Source of the DNA: UBA6059 sp964351595
Lineage (GTDB): Bacteria > Bacteroidota > Bacteroidia > Cytophagales > Cyclobacteriaceae
Reading direction: 5' to 3'
Length of the DNA: 64,000 bases
Assembly: GCA_964351595.1 (NCBI GenBank)
Contig: CAYGOT010000018.1
Span: forward strand, 1 to 64,000
Every line of letters starts with the position of its first letter. The stretch's first letter is position 1. Positions 19,103 to 26,883 of the stretch are shown one piece after another. The notes under the pieces are model-generated. The model searched no databases and was not told where the DNA came from. It saw only the letters and a list, made by a program, of their open reading frames with translations. Made by a program: the position numbers and the translations under genes.

Positions 19103-19134
19103 GTTGTATTTCCAGATTAATACTTCTATTTTTG
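19103..19134 (+). promoter_or_regulatory. Bacteroidota-type promoter of rplM operon
   Basis: GTTG (19103-19106) is separated by 20 bases from TATTTTTG (19127-19134), matching TTTG / TAnnTTTG. It precedes the rplM start by 53 bases. Confidence 0.5.
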
Positions 19135-19187
19135 TGTCCCTTTTCGAAGGAAGGGTGAATTATGTTCATAAAAATCTATACTAAAAA

Positions 19188-19634
19188 GTGGATTCATTAA
19201 GTTTTAAGACCATTTCTCTCAACAAGGCTACTGCGGATAAGCAGTGGGTTGTTGTTGACGTCAAAGACCAAATTCTCGGTAGAGTGGCGTCACGCATTGC
19301 CATGTTGATCAGAGGAAAGCATAAGCCAGGCTACACGCCTAACGTGGATTGTGGAGATAACGTCATTGTAATCAACAGTGACCATGTGAGATTGACAGGT
19401 AAGAAATGGACTGATAAGGAGTATGTGCGACACACAGGCTACCCTGGAGGTCAGAGAAGAGCTACTCCTAAAGAAATCATGACAAGAAAGTCATCGACCA
19501 TACTTATCGAAAGTGCGGTAAGAGGAATGCTGCCTAAGAATAAATTGGGTAGTGCGCTGTTTAAAAACCTTCATGTATATGCCGGTACCGAGCATCCTCA
19601 TGAGGCACAGCAACCAAAAGAAATGAAATTTTAA
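19188..19634 (+). CDS. rplM: 50S ribosomal protein L13
   Basis: A 148-residue L13, an early-assembly large-subunit protein. It reads ADKQWVVVDVKDQILGRVAS, then IRGKHKPGYTPNVDCGDNVI and the HTGYPGGQRRATPKEI motif, all typical. The start codon is GTG, and the N-terminus MDSLSFKTISLNKATADKQW is normal for Bacteroidota. It heads rplM-rpsI-rpsB. Confidence 0.97.
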   Translation: MDSLSFKTISLNKATADKQWVVVDVKDQILGRVASRIAMLIRGKHKPGYTPNVDCGDNVIVINSDHVRLTGKKWTDKEYVRHTGYPGGQRRATPKEIMTRKSSTILIESAVRGMLPKNKLGSALFKNLHVYAGTEHPHEAQQPKEMKF

Positions 19635-19645
19635 TTATTGTTTGA

Positions 19646-20032
19646 ATGGACTATATCAACACAATAGGTAGAAGGAAGACATCTGTAGCCAGACTTTACA
19701 TGGGTGCTGGCAAAGGTGACTTTAAGATCAACAACCGTGAGTTGAAAGATTACTTCCCTGCTGAGATTCTTCAGTTGATCGTGAAGCAGCCCCTCGAAAC
19801 TACTGGTGAGAGCGGTAAATATGACTTTAAGATCAACGTAACTGGTGGTGGACTAACAGGACAAGCGGAAGCTATCAGGTTAGCGATCTCCAGAGCTTTG
19901 GTTGAGCAAGACGAAGAGCACAAGCCAGCTCTAAAGAAAGAAGGATTCCTTACAAGAGACCCTAGAATGGTCGAGCGTAAGAAATACGGTAGAAGAAAAG
20001 CTAGAAGGAAATTCCAGTTCAGCAAGCGATAA
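19646..20032 (+). CDS. rpsI: 30S ribosomal protein S9
   Basis: A 128-residue S9. It contains INTIGRRKTSVARLYMGAGK at the start, VTGGGLTGQAEAIRLAISRA in the centre and the basic tail ending in FQFSKR, which reaches the P-site tRNA in known ribosomes. It lies 11 bases after rplM, the near-universal pairing. Confidence 0.98.
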   Translation: MDYINTIGRRKTSVARLYMGAGKGDFKINNRELKDYFPAEILQLIVKQPLETTGESGKYDFKINVTGGGLTGQAEAIRLAISRALVEQDEEHKPALKKEGFLTRDPRMVERKKYGRRKARRKFQFSKR

Positions 20033-20057
20033 TACTGATTCTGAAAGAACTTTATTA

Positions 20058-20825
20058 ATGGATAAACTTAAATACAAAGACTTACTGGATGCGGGTGTTC
20101 ACTTTGGACACTTGACCAGAAAATGGGATCCTCGCATGGCACCATATATCTTCATGGAGAAGAATGGTATACATGTGATTGATCTTAACAAAACCTTGGC
20201 GTGTGCTGAAGATGCAGCTGAAGCGCTTAAGGGAGTGGTAAGATCAGGAAGGAAAATCATGTTCGTCGCTACTAAGAAGCAAGCCAAAGAGGTTGTAGCT
20301 GAAGAAGCACGAAGATTGAAGATGCCCTACGTAACTGAGAGATGGCTCGGTGGTATGTTGACCAACTTTGCAACAATCCGCAAGTCGCTCAAGAAAATGG
20401 CCTCCATCGACAAGTTGATGAAGGATGAGGCTTACGCCAATCTTGCAAAGCGCGAGAGACTGATGGTATCAAGGGAGAAAGAGAAGCTGGAGAGAATCCT
20501 CGGTGGTATCGCTGACCTTACCCGTCTGCCTGCAGCACTTTTTATCGTTGACGTGAAGAGAGAGCACATTGCAGTAGCAGAAGCTCAGAAATTGAACATT
20601 CCTGTTTTTGGTATAGTGGATACTAATTCGAATCCGAATGTAGTAGACTATCCTATCCCAGGTAATGATGATGCATTTAAGTCTGTTGATCTAATCGTTT
20701 CTTACATTGGTAAGGCGATCGAAGAAGGCTTGATGGATCGTAAGAAAGACAAAGAAGATTCTAAGCTACAGGAGGAGGAAGAAGCCAAGAAGTTGGTGGA
20801 CACAGCTCCAGAGGGCAAGGAATAA
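20058..20825 (+). CDS. rpsB: 30S ribosomal protein S2
   Basis: A 255-residue S2. It reads LLDAGVHFGHLTRKWDPRMA, then FVATKKQAKEVV, TERWLGGMLTNFATIRKSLK and the VDTNSNPNVVDYPIPGNDDA motif. The C-terminal tail is acidic and lysine-rich. It starts 25 bases after rpsI and is followed by a strong hairpin before tsf. Confidence 0.98.
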   Translation: MDKLKYKDLLDAGVHFGHLTRKWDPRMAPYIFMEKNGIHVIDLNKTLACAEDAAEALKGVVRSGRKIMFVATKKQAKEVVAEEARRLKMPYVTERWLGGMLTNFATIRKSLKKMASIDKLMKDEAYANLAKRERLMVSREKEKLERILGGIADLTRLPAALFIVDVKREHIAVAEAQKLNIPVFGIVDTNSNPNVVDYPIPGNDDAFKSVDLIVSYIGKAIEEGLMDRKKDKEDSKLQEEEEAKKLVDTAPEGKE

Positions 20826-20850
20826 TTATTCAATAAATATTTCATTAGTG

Positions 20851-20900
20851 AAAATTGAACATTGTCCCGCAGCACTTCGGGAAATGTTCAATTTTTGTTT
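20851..20900 (+). terminator. Terminator or attenuator between rpsB and tsf
   Basis: A long hairpin: 20851-20863 pairs with 20883-20895 (13 base pairs), then 20865-20869 pairs with 20878-20882 after one bulged base, with an 8-base loop. A T-rich tract follows directly. It lies 25 bases after the rpsB stop and ends about 35 bases before the tsf ATG, so it probably sets the rpsB:tsf ratio. Confidence 0.8.
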
Positions 20901-20933
20901 ACAGTAAATTCTAACTTAAAACAGAAGAACAAA

Positions 20934-21764
20934 ATGGCTATTACTGCACAAGACGTCAACAAACTTCGCCAAATGACTGGCGCAGGTATGATGGATTGCA
21001 AAAAGGCGTTGGTGGAAGCCGACGGTGATTTCGATAAAGCTGTTGAAATACTAAGAAAAAAAGGTCAGAAGGTCTCTGCCTCTCGTGCTGATCGTGAAAC
21101 CTCTGAAGGTGTTGTAATCATCAAGACAAGCGATGACAACACCAAAGGTGTGTTGATCGCATTCACTTGCGAAACTGACTTTGTAGCAAAGAATGATGAC
21201 TTTGTAGCGCTTGCTCAGCAGGTGACCGATCTCGCTTTTGATAATGCACCGGCAGATATTGATGCATTGAAGGCTGTGTCAGTAGATGGAATGACATTGG
21301 GTGAGAAGATCATCGAGAATACTGGTAAGATTGGTGAGAAGCTTGAAATCAGCGCTTACGAAGTATTGGAAGGTGATGCGGTAGTTCCCTACATCCACTC
21401 TAACAAGAAATTGGGTGTGATGGTAGCACTACAGAATGTCAATGGAGCTGATGTAGACGAAGCTGGAAAAGATGTGGCTATGCAAATTGCTGCAATGAAT
21501 CCTGTGGCAGTCAACAAGGATGGTGTTGACCAGTCTATTATCGAGAAGGAAATAGAGATTGGAAAAGATCAGGCGCGTCAGGAAGGAAAGCCAGAGAACA
21601 TCATCGAGAAGATTGCCATGGGTAAACTTCAGAAGTTCTTCAAGGAAAACACGCTTCTTAGTCAATCCTTCGTAAAGGACAACTCACTCAGCATCGAGAA
21701 GTATCTTGACGGTGTGAGCAAAGGCTTGACAGTTTCTAACTTCAAGAGAGTGTCTATCGGATAA
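20934..21764 (+). CDS. tsf: Translation elongation factor Ts
   Basis: A 276-residue EF-Ts, the nucleotide exchange factor of EF-Tu. I place the start at the ATG at 20934 (AITAQDVNKLRQMTGAGMMD) rather than at a TTG at 20862 inside the upstream hairpin. It shows the UBA-like domain with KLRQMTGAGMMDCKKALVEA, the TDFVAKND motif and YIHSNKKLGVMVAL. Length is typical. An extended bidirectional terminator follows. Confidence 0.97.
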   Translation: MAITAQDVNKLRQMTGAGMMDCKKALVEADGDFDKAVEILRKKGQKVSASRADRETSEGVVIIKTSDDNTKGVLIAFTCETDFVAKNDDFVALAQQVTDLAFDNAPADIDALKAVSVDGMTLGEKIIENTGKIGEKLEISAYEVLEGDAVVPYIHSNKKLGVMVALQNVNGADVDEAGKDVAMQIAAMNPVAVNKDGVDQSIIEKEIEIGKDQARQEGKPENIIEKIAMGKLQKFFKENTLLSQSFVKDNSLSIEKYLDGVSKGLTVSNFKRVSIG

Positions 21765-21780
21765 TCTCCGATATTTGATG

Positions 21781-21820
21781 AAAACAAAAAAAGCCCGCAA
21801 CAGCGGGCTTTTTTTGTTTT
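21781..21820. terminator. Bidirectional terminator between tsf and cysH
   Basis: An 18-base-pair perfect stem with loop AACA (21799-21802) is flanked by A and T tracts: core AAGCCCGC/GCGGGCTT. It serves both convergent genes. Confidence 0.92.
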
Positions 21821-21824
21821 AGAC

Positions 21825-22481
21825 CTAGGCGTGAAGGCCACACTCTGACTTGGCCGTGCCTGACCACCTTCCTTCGCGATTTCTCCCTTTTTTTGTACAA
21901 TGGGTACAACCTATCGATTCAAAACCGTTCAAAATAAGAGGGTGGGGTGCTATCCCGTGCAGTTGGCTAAAAAGAGCTGCTTCCTCCCGACTAAAGTCAA
22001 TGAGGGGATGAAACCTCAACAGAGATTTTGACTGCTCGAAGATTTGTTTACCGGAGCGATTGGCATTCTGAAATGCCATGATACCGGAAACCCACACATC
22101 GTGCTCCTGCTTGATTGCATTCATGGGCTTGATCTTGTTGACAAAGCAGCAATATTCCATATTGTGCCGCCATATTTGAAAGTCTGAAGTAAGTTTATGC
22201 TCTGTTGGTTCAGGAGCAACTTCGACCACATTCAGATTCAACTCTTTCGTGAGTAGTGTCTTATAAGCCAGCGTTTCAGGAAAGTGATAGCCGGTGTTGA
22301 GAAAGTGAATTGGGTGACCTGGTGCCACATCATTCAACAACTTAAGTAATATTCCACTGCTCCCGCCAAATGAGGAAGTCACGAGTATTTGTTCTGCAGC
22401 ATATTCTTTAAAGAGACGTTCCAATCTCTCTGTCGGATAGAGTGATTGATAACTCATCGATTTTATTGATGAACTGCTCAT
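21825..22481 (-). CDS. cysH: Assimilatory APS reductase (CysH family)
   Basis: A 218-residue CysH protein that reduces activated sulfate to sulfite with thioredoxin. It has the PP-loop-like TSSFGGSSGILLKLLNDV, the C-terminal catalytic ECGLHA, and two cysteine pairs: CC in EYCCFVNKIKPM and CxxC in GCTHCT. These pairs ligate a [4Fe-4S] cluster and mark the APS-using rather than PAPS-using branch (established for the family). It is the last gene of the sulfur operon, with 1 base between it and the siroheme dehydrogenase. No ATP sulfurylase gene is in the window. Confidence 0.9.
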   Translation of the reverse strand: MSSSSIKSMSYQSLYPTERLERLFKEYAAEQILVTSSFGGSSGILLKLLNDVAPGHPIHFLNTGYHFPETLAYKTLLTKELNLNVVEVAPEPTEHKLTSDFQIWRHNMEYCCFVNKIKPMNAIKQEHDVWVSGIMAFQNANRSGKQIFEQSKSLLRFHPLIDFSREEAALFSQLHGIAPHPLILNGFESIGCTHCTKKGRNREGRWSGTAKSECGLHA

Positions 22482-22482
22482 A

Positions 22483-23067
22483 TCAGTTTACATTTTTTAG
22501 TGATGAGGTGAGCGCGTTGAGTTTTATGACCTTATCAGAAAAGTCGCCCTTTAGGCGGTCCCGAATGGCTTTGAGATTATTTAGAAGCTCATTTGTCTCT
22601 TCCGGGAGGACTTCTTCGAGAACCTCTCGAAACCTTTTTGCGAAGGTGGGTGACTGTCCATTGGTAGAAATGCCAATCTTCAGGTTACCCTTAGTAACTG
22701 TAGAGCCCAGGTAAAAATCACAGAGATCTGGAGTGTCAGCGACGTTGGTGAGGATGTTGCGTTTTCGGGTCTCCTTCGTTATTTCGATGTGAAGCTGGGG
22801 CTGGTCTGTAGCCAAAATCACCAGATCACGACCCTCCAGATCCTCAACTGTAAAAGCTCTTTGTATCAAACCTATTTGTTGATGTGATTGCGTTAACACT
22901 AAGATTTCTGGTAAGAAGGTCTTACTAACAATGGTGACATTGACCTCTGGATCGTTCTTGATCAATGCTTCAAGTTTCTCAAGCCCTACATTTCCACCAC
23001 CCACCAGAAGGGTGTTGATATTTCTAAGCTTCAGAAACACGGGGAATAAATTGTTTCTCGACTCCAT
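22483..23067 (-). CDS. Precorrin-2 dehydrogenase/sirohydrochlorin ferrochelatase-like
   Basis: A 194-residue protein matching the N-terminal CysG / Met8p-like module. It has an NAD-binding Rossmann start (FPVFLKLRNINTLLVGGGNV), then VTIVSKTF, LVILATDQPQLH, NVADTPDLCDFYLGSTVTKG and LKIGISTNGQSPTFAKRFRE. It oxidises precorrin-2 to sirohydrochlorin and probably inserts iron to make siroheme for the reductase encoded upstream in the operon. It overlaps cobA by 1 base. Confidence 0.92.
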   Translation of the reverse strand: MESRNNLFPVFLKLRNINTLLVGGGNVGLEKLEALIKNDPEVNVTIVSKTFLPEILVLTQSHQQIGLIQRAFTVEDLEGRDLVILATDQPQLHIEITKETRKRNILTNVADTPDLCDFYLGSTVTKGNLKIGISTNGQSPTFAKRFREVLEEVLPEETNELLNNLKAIRDRLKGDFSDKVIKLNALTSSLKNVN

Positions 23068-23822
23068 TAGCTAATTCTGTTGACTGACCTACTTACTTCT
23101 ACCAGCACTTTTTGATCGACGATGGCCTCACCGATCACAATCAAAGCTGGTGCCTCCAGTCGCTCCTCGTTTTGGACGGCTTCAATTTCATTGACAGTAG
23201 AGCGAATCACCCTACCGGAATCAAGGCTTCCGTTGGAAATAATTGCTACCGGAGTATCGAGCCGATTTAGGTTCCTATAGATATTCATGATTTGCGATAG
23301 CCGACCAAGCCCCATGAAAATGACTGCTGTAGCGGTGGACTGAGCAACTAACTCTAAATCTTTTGAGAGGTTGCCATCTCTAGTAGTCGCAGTTACCGCC
23401 CAGAAACTCTCATTCACGCCCCGCTGTGTGAGGGGCATACCATAGTATCCGGGCAGGTTGACACTGGAGATGCCCAGCACAGTGTCGCATGGGATACCAA
23501 AAGTCTCGGCATAGTCGATCTCTTCCTGGCCTCTGCCAAAGATGAATGGATCACCTCCTTTGAGCCTTACAACATGCTGATCGTTTAAGGCATGAAACAC
23601 GATGAGTTCGTTGGTTTCATCCTGCGTCTTGGCATGATTGCGATTGCGCTTACCAACGAAAATTTTAACACAATCGGGTGAAGCGTAATCCAATAGCTCG
23701 GGATGCACCAATGCGTCATACAGGATTACATCGGCGGCTTTGATGGCCTTGAGCCCTTTTACAGAGATCAATTCTGGATCTCCTGGACCAGCGCCTACGA
23801 GAGTTAGTTTTCCTGTGCTCAT
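23067..23822 (-). CDS. cobA: Uroporphyrinogen-III C-methyltransferase
   Basis: A 251-residue SAM-dependent methyltransferase that converts uroporphyrinogen III to precorrin-2. It shows LTLVGAGPGDPELISVKGLK at the start, the VRLKGGDPFIFGRGQEEIDY motif, GITS-like GISSVNLPGYYGMPLTQRGV and IFMGLGRL. It overlaps the sulfite reductase by 4 bases and the next gene by 1. With the downstream dehydrogenase it replaces the fused CysG of Enterobacteria. Confidence 0.95.
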   Translation of the reverse strand: MSTGKLTLVGAGPGDPELISVKGLKAIKAADVILYDALVHPELLDYASPDCVKIFVGKRNRNHAKTQDETNELIVFHALNDQHVVRLKGGDPFIFGRGQEEIDYAETFGIPCDTVLGISSVNLPGYYGMPLTQRGVNESFWAVTATTRDGNLSKDLELVAQSTATAVIFMGLGRLSQIMNIYRNLNRLDTPVAIISNGSLDSGRVIRSTVNEIEAVQNEERLEAPALIVIGEAIVDQKVLVEVSRSVNRIS

Positions 23823-25963
23823 GCTTTGTAAAAATTACTTACCACCAATTTTTCTAGTGAAGAGGAGGCAGCACTCAAATGCTGCTCCCTTGTTTGCTTG
23901 ACCAACTCTATGAAAAGCTCAGCGCCGGAGAGATAGTCCCTGGCGAAAGTTGGTTCGGGTGACTTTTGATTGATACTCAAAACCCATGATGCATAGTTTG
24001 GGAATGCCTGGGCTATAAGAGGCAGCTCCAAGGACAGGTCTTGAAAGTCAGCTATGATTTTGTCATGCGTATTGCAGGCAATATCACGCTCGAGCAGCAA
24101 TGCCTTAGCACCGATGACACAGGCACTGTAAGCAAAATAGATGCTGTGACCGTATTTATCATGGCTAAAAGCCTCCTGGGCCTGGCCTATCTTTTCTACA
24201 GCTTCACCGATGATGGTAGCAATCACATCAAGGCTCACACCTGCACATTCTCCAGTACCTATTTCGGGTACGAAAGCTTCAGAGTGTCCCCAGTCGAGGT
24301 AGTCCTCATCGGTAAGAGATGCTTTATCAGCCAAATGCTTAAGCAGCTGATAAAAATGTCGGTTGCCAAGACGCTGGAAGTACTCGTTAAAGGATTCCTG
24401 TTCAGGTGACTCCCGTATATAGTTACTGAGTATCAGATGGATAGCCTCAGGTATGCGCTTAGTTGGGAGCTTGATTACTTTCTCAGCAATAAAGCCTCGT
24501 CCATCATCAGATACTCCTCCACCGATTACTACCTGTAGGGCGGGTATGACAGACACACCATTTTTGATACTACTACCGTGAAGTCCGATATTGGCGGCCA
24601 TGTGCTGTCCGCAGGAGTTCATGCAGCCGCTGATTTTGATGCTTAACTTTTCCTGCTCGATAAGCTGAGGGAAAGAGGTCTTCACCATTTCCTCTATGAC
24701 CTGAGCGATCTTGGTGCTATTGGTTACCGCCAGATTGCATGTATCAGTACCGGGACATGAAGTGACGTCTGCGAGCGTGTCATAGCCATAATCCGCCAAT
24801 CCGATATCAGCGAGTGCCTGATAAAGAGGTTGAAGTTGGTTGGGTCTGACGAATCGGAGCAGTATGCCCTGATTGATCGTAAGGCGAAAGTCCGGGGCTG
24901 CATGTTCCTCGATAATGGCAGCAAGCTTTCGGGCATTGTGCGATGAGAGGTCGCCGTTCGCTACTTTGAGATATACACCAAAATAGCCGCGCTGCTTTTG
25001 CTCGAAAGTGTTTGTCTTTAGCCAAAGTTTGAAATCAGGTGAACCCTCTAAAATAGAGTCCTCAGAGAATGGAGCTTCGTCGATGCTAACTTCTACATAG
25101 GGAATCGGATGGGTCAGGGACGGCAGGCTTTTTTGCTCCTGAGCTACCAATTCCAGGTATTTTTCAAGGCCGATACCCTTTTTTGGATCAATCAGGTACT
25201 TCATCCTGGCCTTGTATCTTTTTTCACGTTCGCCGTATCTATCGAAAACCCTAAGGCCAGCCTCGATAAATGAGATCAACTCATTTGCCGGTAGGAAGGA
25301 GTAGGCCTGCTGTGCCGTAAAAGGCTGTGCTCCCAGCCCACCACCAATATGCACTTCAAAGCCGTGCCGACCGGATTCATCAAGTGCTGGTATAAAGCCA
25401 AAATCATGAAAGTAGGTGAAGGCAGAGTCTTTTTTGGAGGACGAGAAAGCAATTTTGATCTTGCGACCCATCTCCTGACATACCGGATGTCTAAGGAAAA
25501 ACTCAAAAACAGCCTGTACATAGGGCGACACATCAAAGAGCTCCTCGGGATCAACACCCGCTGTGGGGGAGGCTGTAATATTGCGTACAGTATTGCCACA
25601 TGCTTCTTTTGAAGTGACTCCTTCCTCTTCCAGCTTTGCCCAGACAAGTGGAGAATCTTCCAGTTTCACATAGTGAAATTGAATGTTTTGTCTGGTGGTG
25701 AGGTGAAGATTGCCAGTAGCGAACTCATCGGATACATCAGCCAGCCTGCGAAGCTGATTTGGCGATAGCCGACCATAGGGTATCTTGGTTCTGAACATGT
25801 GAACACCCTGCTGTCTTTGCCCATAGACCCCCCTTGTCAACCGAAACTGTTTGAATTTTTCCTCATCGATCTGAAGGTTTCTAAACCGTTGAATCTTCTC
25901 CTGAAGATCGAGAATGTCTTTTTTGGCTTCCACAGCGATATGTGGATTTGAGATGATTTCCAT
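23819..25963 (-). CDS. Siroheme sulfite/nitrite reductase with C-terminal helical (HEPN-like) domain
   Basis: About 714 residues from the ATG at 25963. An in-frame start at 26023 would add 20 poorly conserved residues and I reject it. The two ferredoxin-like and siroheme domains show GVYGQRQQGVHMFRTKIPYG, the ligand cysteines in TSCPGTDTCNLAVTNS and KISGCMNSCGQH (4Fe-4S cluster bridged to siroheme), and GGGVSDDGRG. Residues from about 575 form an extra helical region with acid-rich and Cys positions, which I read as HEPN-like. By its operon partners (siroheme synthesis, APS reductase) it is more likely a sulfite than a nitrite reductase. Confidence 0.88.
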   Translation of the reverse strand: MEIISNPHIAVEAKKDILDLQEKIQRFRNLQIDEEKFKQFRLTRGVYGQRQQGVHMFRTKIPYGRLSPNQLRRLADVSDEFATGNLHLTTRQNIQFHYVKLEDSPLVWAKLEEEGVTSKEACGNTVRNITASPTAGVDPEELFDVSPYVQAVFEFFLRHPVCQEMGRKIKIAFSSSKKDSAFTYFHDFGFIPALDESGRHGFEVHIGGGLGAQPFTAQQAYSFLPANELISFIEAGLRVFDRYGEREKRYKARMKYLIDPKKGIGLEKYLELVAQEQKSLPSLTHPIPYVEVSIDEAPFSEDSILEGSPDFKLWLKTNTFEQKQRGYFGVYLKVANGDLSSHNARKLAAIIEEHAAPDFRLTINQGILLRFVRPNQLQPLYQALADIGLADYGYDTLADVTSCPGTDTCNLAVTNSTKIAQVIEEMVKTSFPQLIEQEKLSIKISGCMNSCGQHMAANIGLHGSSIKNGVSVIPALQVVIGGGVSDDGRGFIAEKVIKLPTKRIPEAIHLILSNYIRESPEQESFNEYFQRLGNRHFYQLLKHLADKASLTDEDYLDWGHSEAFVPEIGTGECAGVSLDVIATIIGEAVEKIGQAQEAFSHDKYGHSIYFAYSACVIGAKALLLERDIACNTHDKIIADFQDLSLELPLIAQAFPNYASWVLSINQKSPEPTFARDYLSGAELFIELVKQTREQHLSAASSSLEKLVVSNFYKA

Positions 25964-26033
25964 TATGATTTGAGTATAGATTGCACACAACTGAACTGAT
26001 AAATCAACGCGAGTTGATCTCAACAGCAGTGTA

Positions 26034-26074
26034 AAAAAATTGGAGAGCCATCCCTCTGCTTCGAGAGGATAGGC
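26034..26074 (-). terminator. Possible terminator platform in sulfur-operon leader
   Basis: On the minus strand a stem with small bulges (26063-26074 pairing with 26047-26057, GGC/GCC, ATCC/GGAT, CTCT/AGAG) is followed six bases later by seven T (plus 26033-26039). It lies between the S-box aptamer and the reductase ATG, where a riboswitch terminator would be. Confidence 0.45.
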
Positions 26075-26222
26075 CAGAACTAACTAATATGTATAATTGG
26101 CTAGATCAGATGTGCTTCAACAACAGCAACAGCAAGCACGCATCATCATACTATGATCAACTAAAGGGGTTAGTTGGCTTACTCTTGACTTCAAAATTGT
26201 TGTCTCAGTTTTCATCTGTAAA

Positions 26223-26328
26223 GATTTATAGTTTCCAGTAAAATGGAACTCAGGTTGAGCACCTTAACCCTACAGGTCAGGTTGCCAGCGAATCAATGAG
26301 CCTGTCTCTACTCGCTTCTTTATAAATC
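26223..26328 (-). promoter_or_regulatory. S-box (SAM-I) riboswitch aptamer
   Basis: Reading the minus strand, P1 is GATTTATA (plus 26321-26328) pairing with TATAAATC (26223-26230). Inside it are the S-box hallmarks: AGCGA...TCGCT (P2) around GAGACAGGCTCATTGA, then CTGGCAACC, and after P3 the string AAGGTGCTCAACCTGAG followed by TTCC. The spacing and the GGCAACC and GGTGC...TCC elements match SAM-I consensus features, and the length (106) is normal. It should sense SAM and repress the sulfur-assimilation operon downstream when SAM is abundant. Confidence 0.75.
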
Positions 26329-26347
26329 CACATTCCATTGTGAATCA

Positions 26348-26378
26348 CAAACCTGATCATTTACAACGGCAATTCAAA
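26348..26378 (-). promoter_or_regulatory. Promoter candidate of sulfur operon
   Basis: On the minus strand TTTG (plus 26375-26378) is separated by 19 bases from CAGGTTTG (26348-26355), close to TTTG / TAnnTTTG. The start of transcription would fall just before the S-box. Confidence 0.45.
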
Positions 26379-26460
26379 TGTTGGGTTCAGTTTTTTAATC
26401 TGAAGAGACTGTATTTATAAAGCGGACAATAAATACACGACATAATTTAAAATATGACAA

Positions 26461-26883
26461 TCAATCATCGATTGTGGCCACACATTTTAGCTCAATCGCA
26501 ATTGGTGTGGGTAGGCTGCTGATTTCTACCGTGGTGCGACAGGGCTGATTGTCCTTGAAGTACTCGGCGTAGACGCGGTTATAGGTCTTGAAATCAGCCT
26601 TCATATTGGTGAGAAAAACGGTAACATCCACCAACTTATCCCAGCTGCTGCCCGAGTCCTCGAGGATTAACCTTACGTTCTTGAATACCGAATGGCACTG
26701 GGCCTCAATATCGTATTCCACAATGTTCCGATTTTCATCGAGCGTCACTCCGGGTATCTGAGAGGTTCCTCTTTCCCTCGGCCCTACGCCGGATAGGAAG
26801 AGTAGATTGCCCACCTTTCGGGCGTGAGGGTAGAGTCCTACAGGCTCAGGCGCCTTGTTGCTATTTCTTATACTTTCTGCCAT
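26461..26883 (-). CDS. RidA family protein
   Basis: A 140-residue cytoplasmic RidA/YjgF-type protein, a family that hydrolyses reactive enamine/imine products of PLP enzymes. Visible features: APEPVGLYPHARKVGNLLFL at the start, LSGVGPRE, a conserved Arg in YFKDNQPCRTTVEISSLPTP and the ending LPTPIAIELKCVAT. It starts in the TAATG overlap with the aminopeptidase P gene (1 base shared), so the two are translated together. Confidence 0.9.
   Translation of the reverse strand: MAESIRNSNKAPEPVGLYPHARKVGNLLFLSGVGPRERGTSQIPGVTLDENRNIVEYDIEAQCHSVFKNVRLILEDSGSSWDKLVDVTVFLTNMKADFKTYNRVYAEYFKDNQPCRTTVEISSLPTPIAIELKCVATIDD

Noticed and set aside
20862..20933. A 24-residue N-terminal extension of tsf from a TTG.
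   Set aside because: The extension overlaps the hairpin and has no similarity to EF-Ts; the ATG at 20934 gives the family's normal N-terminus.
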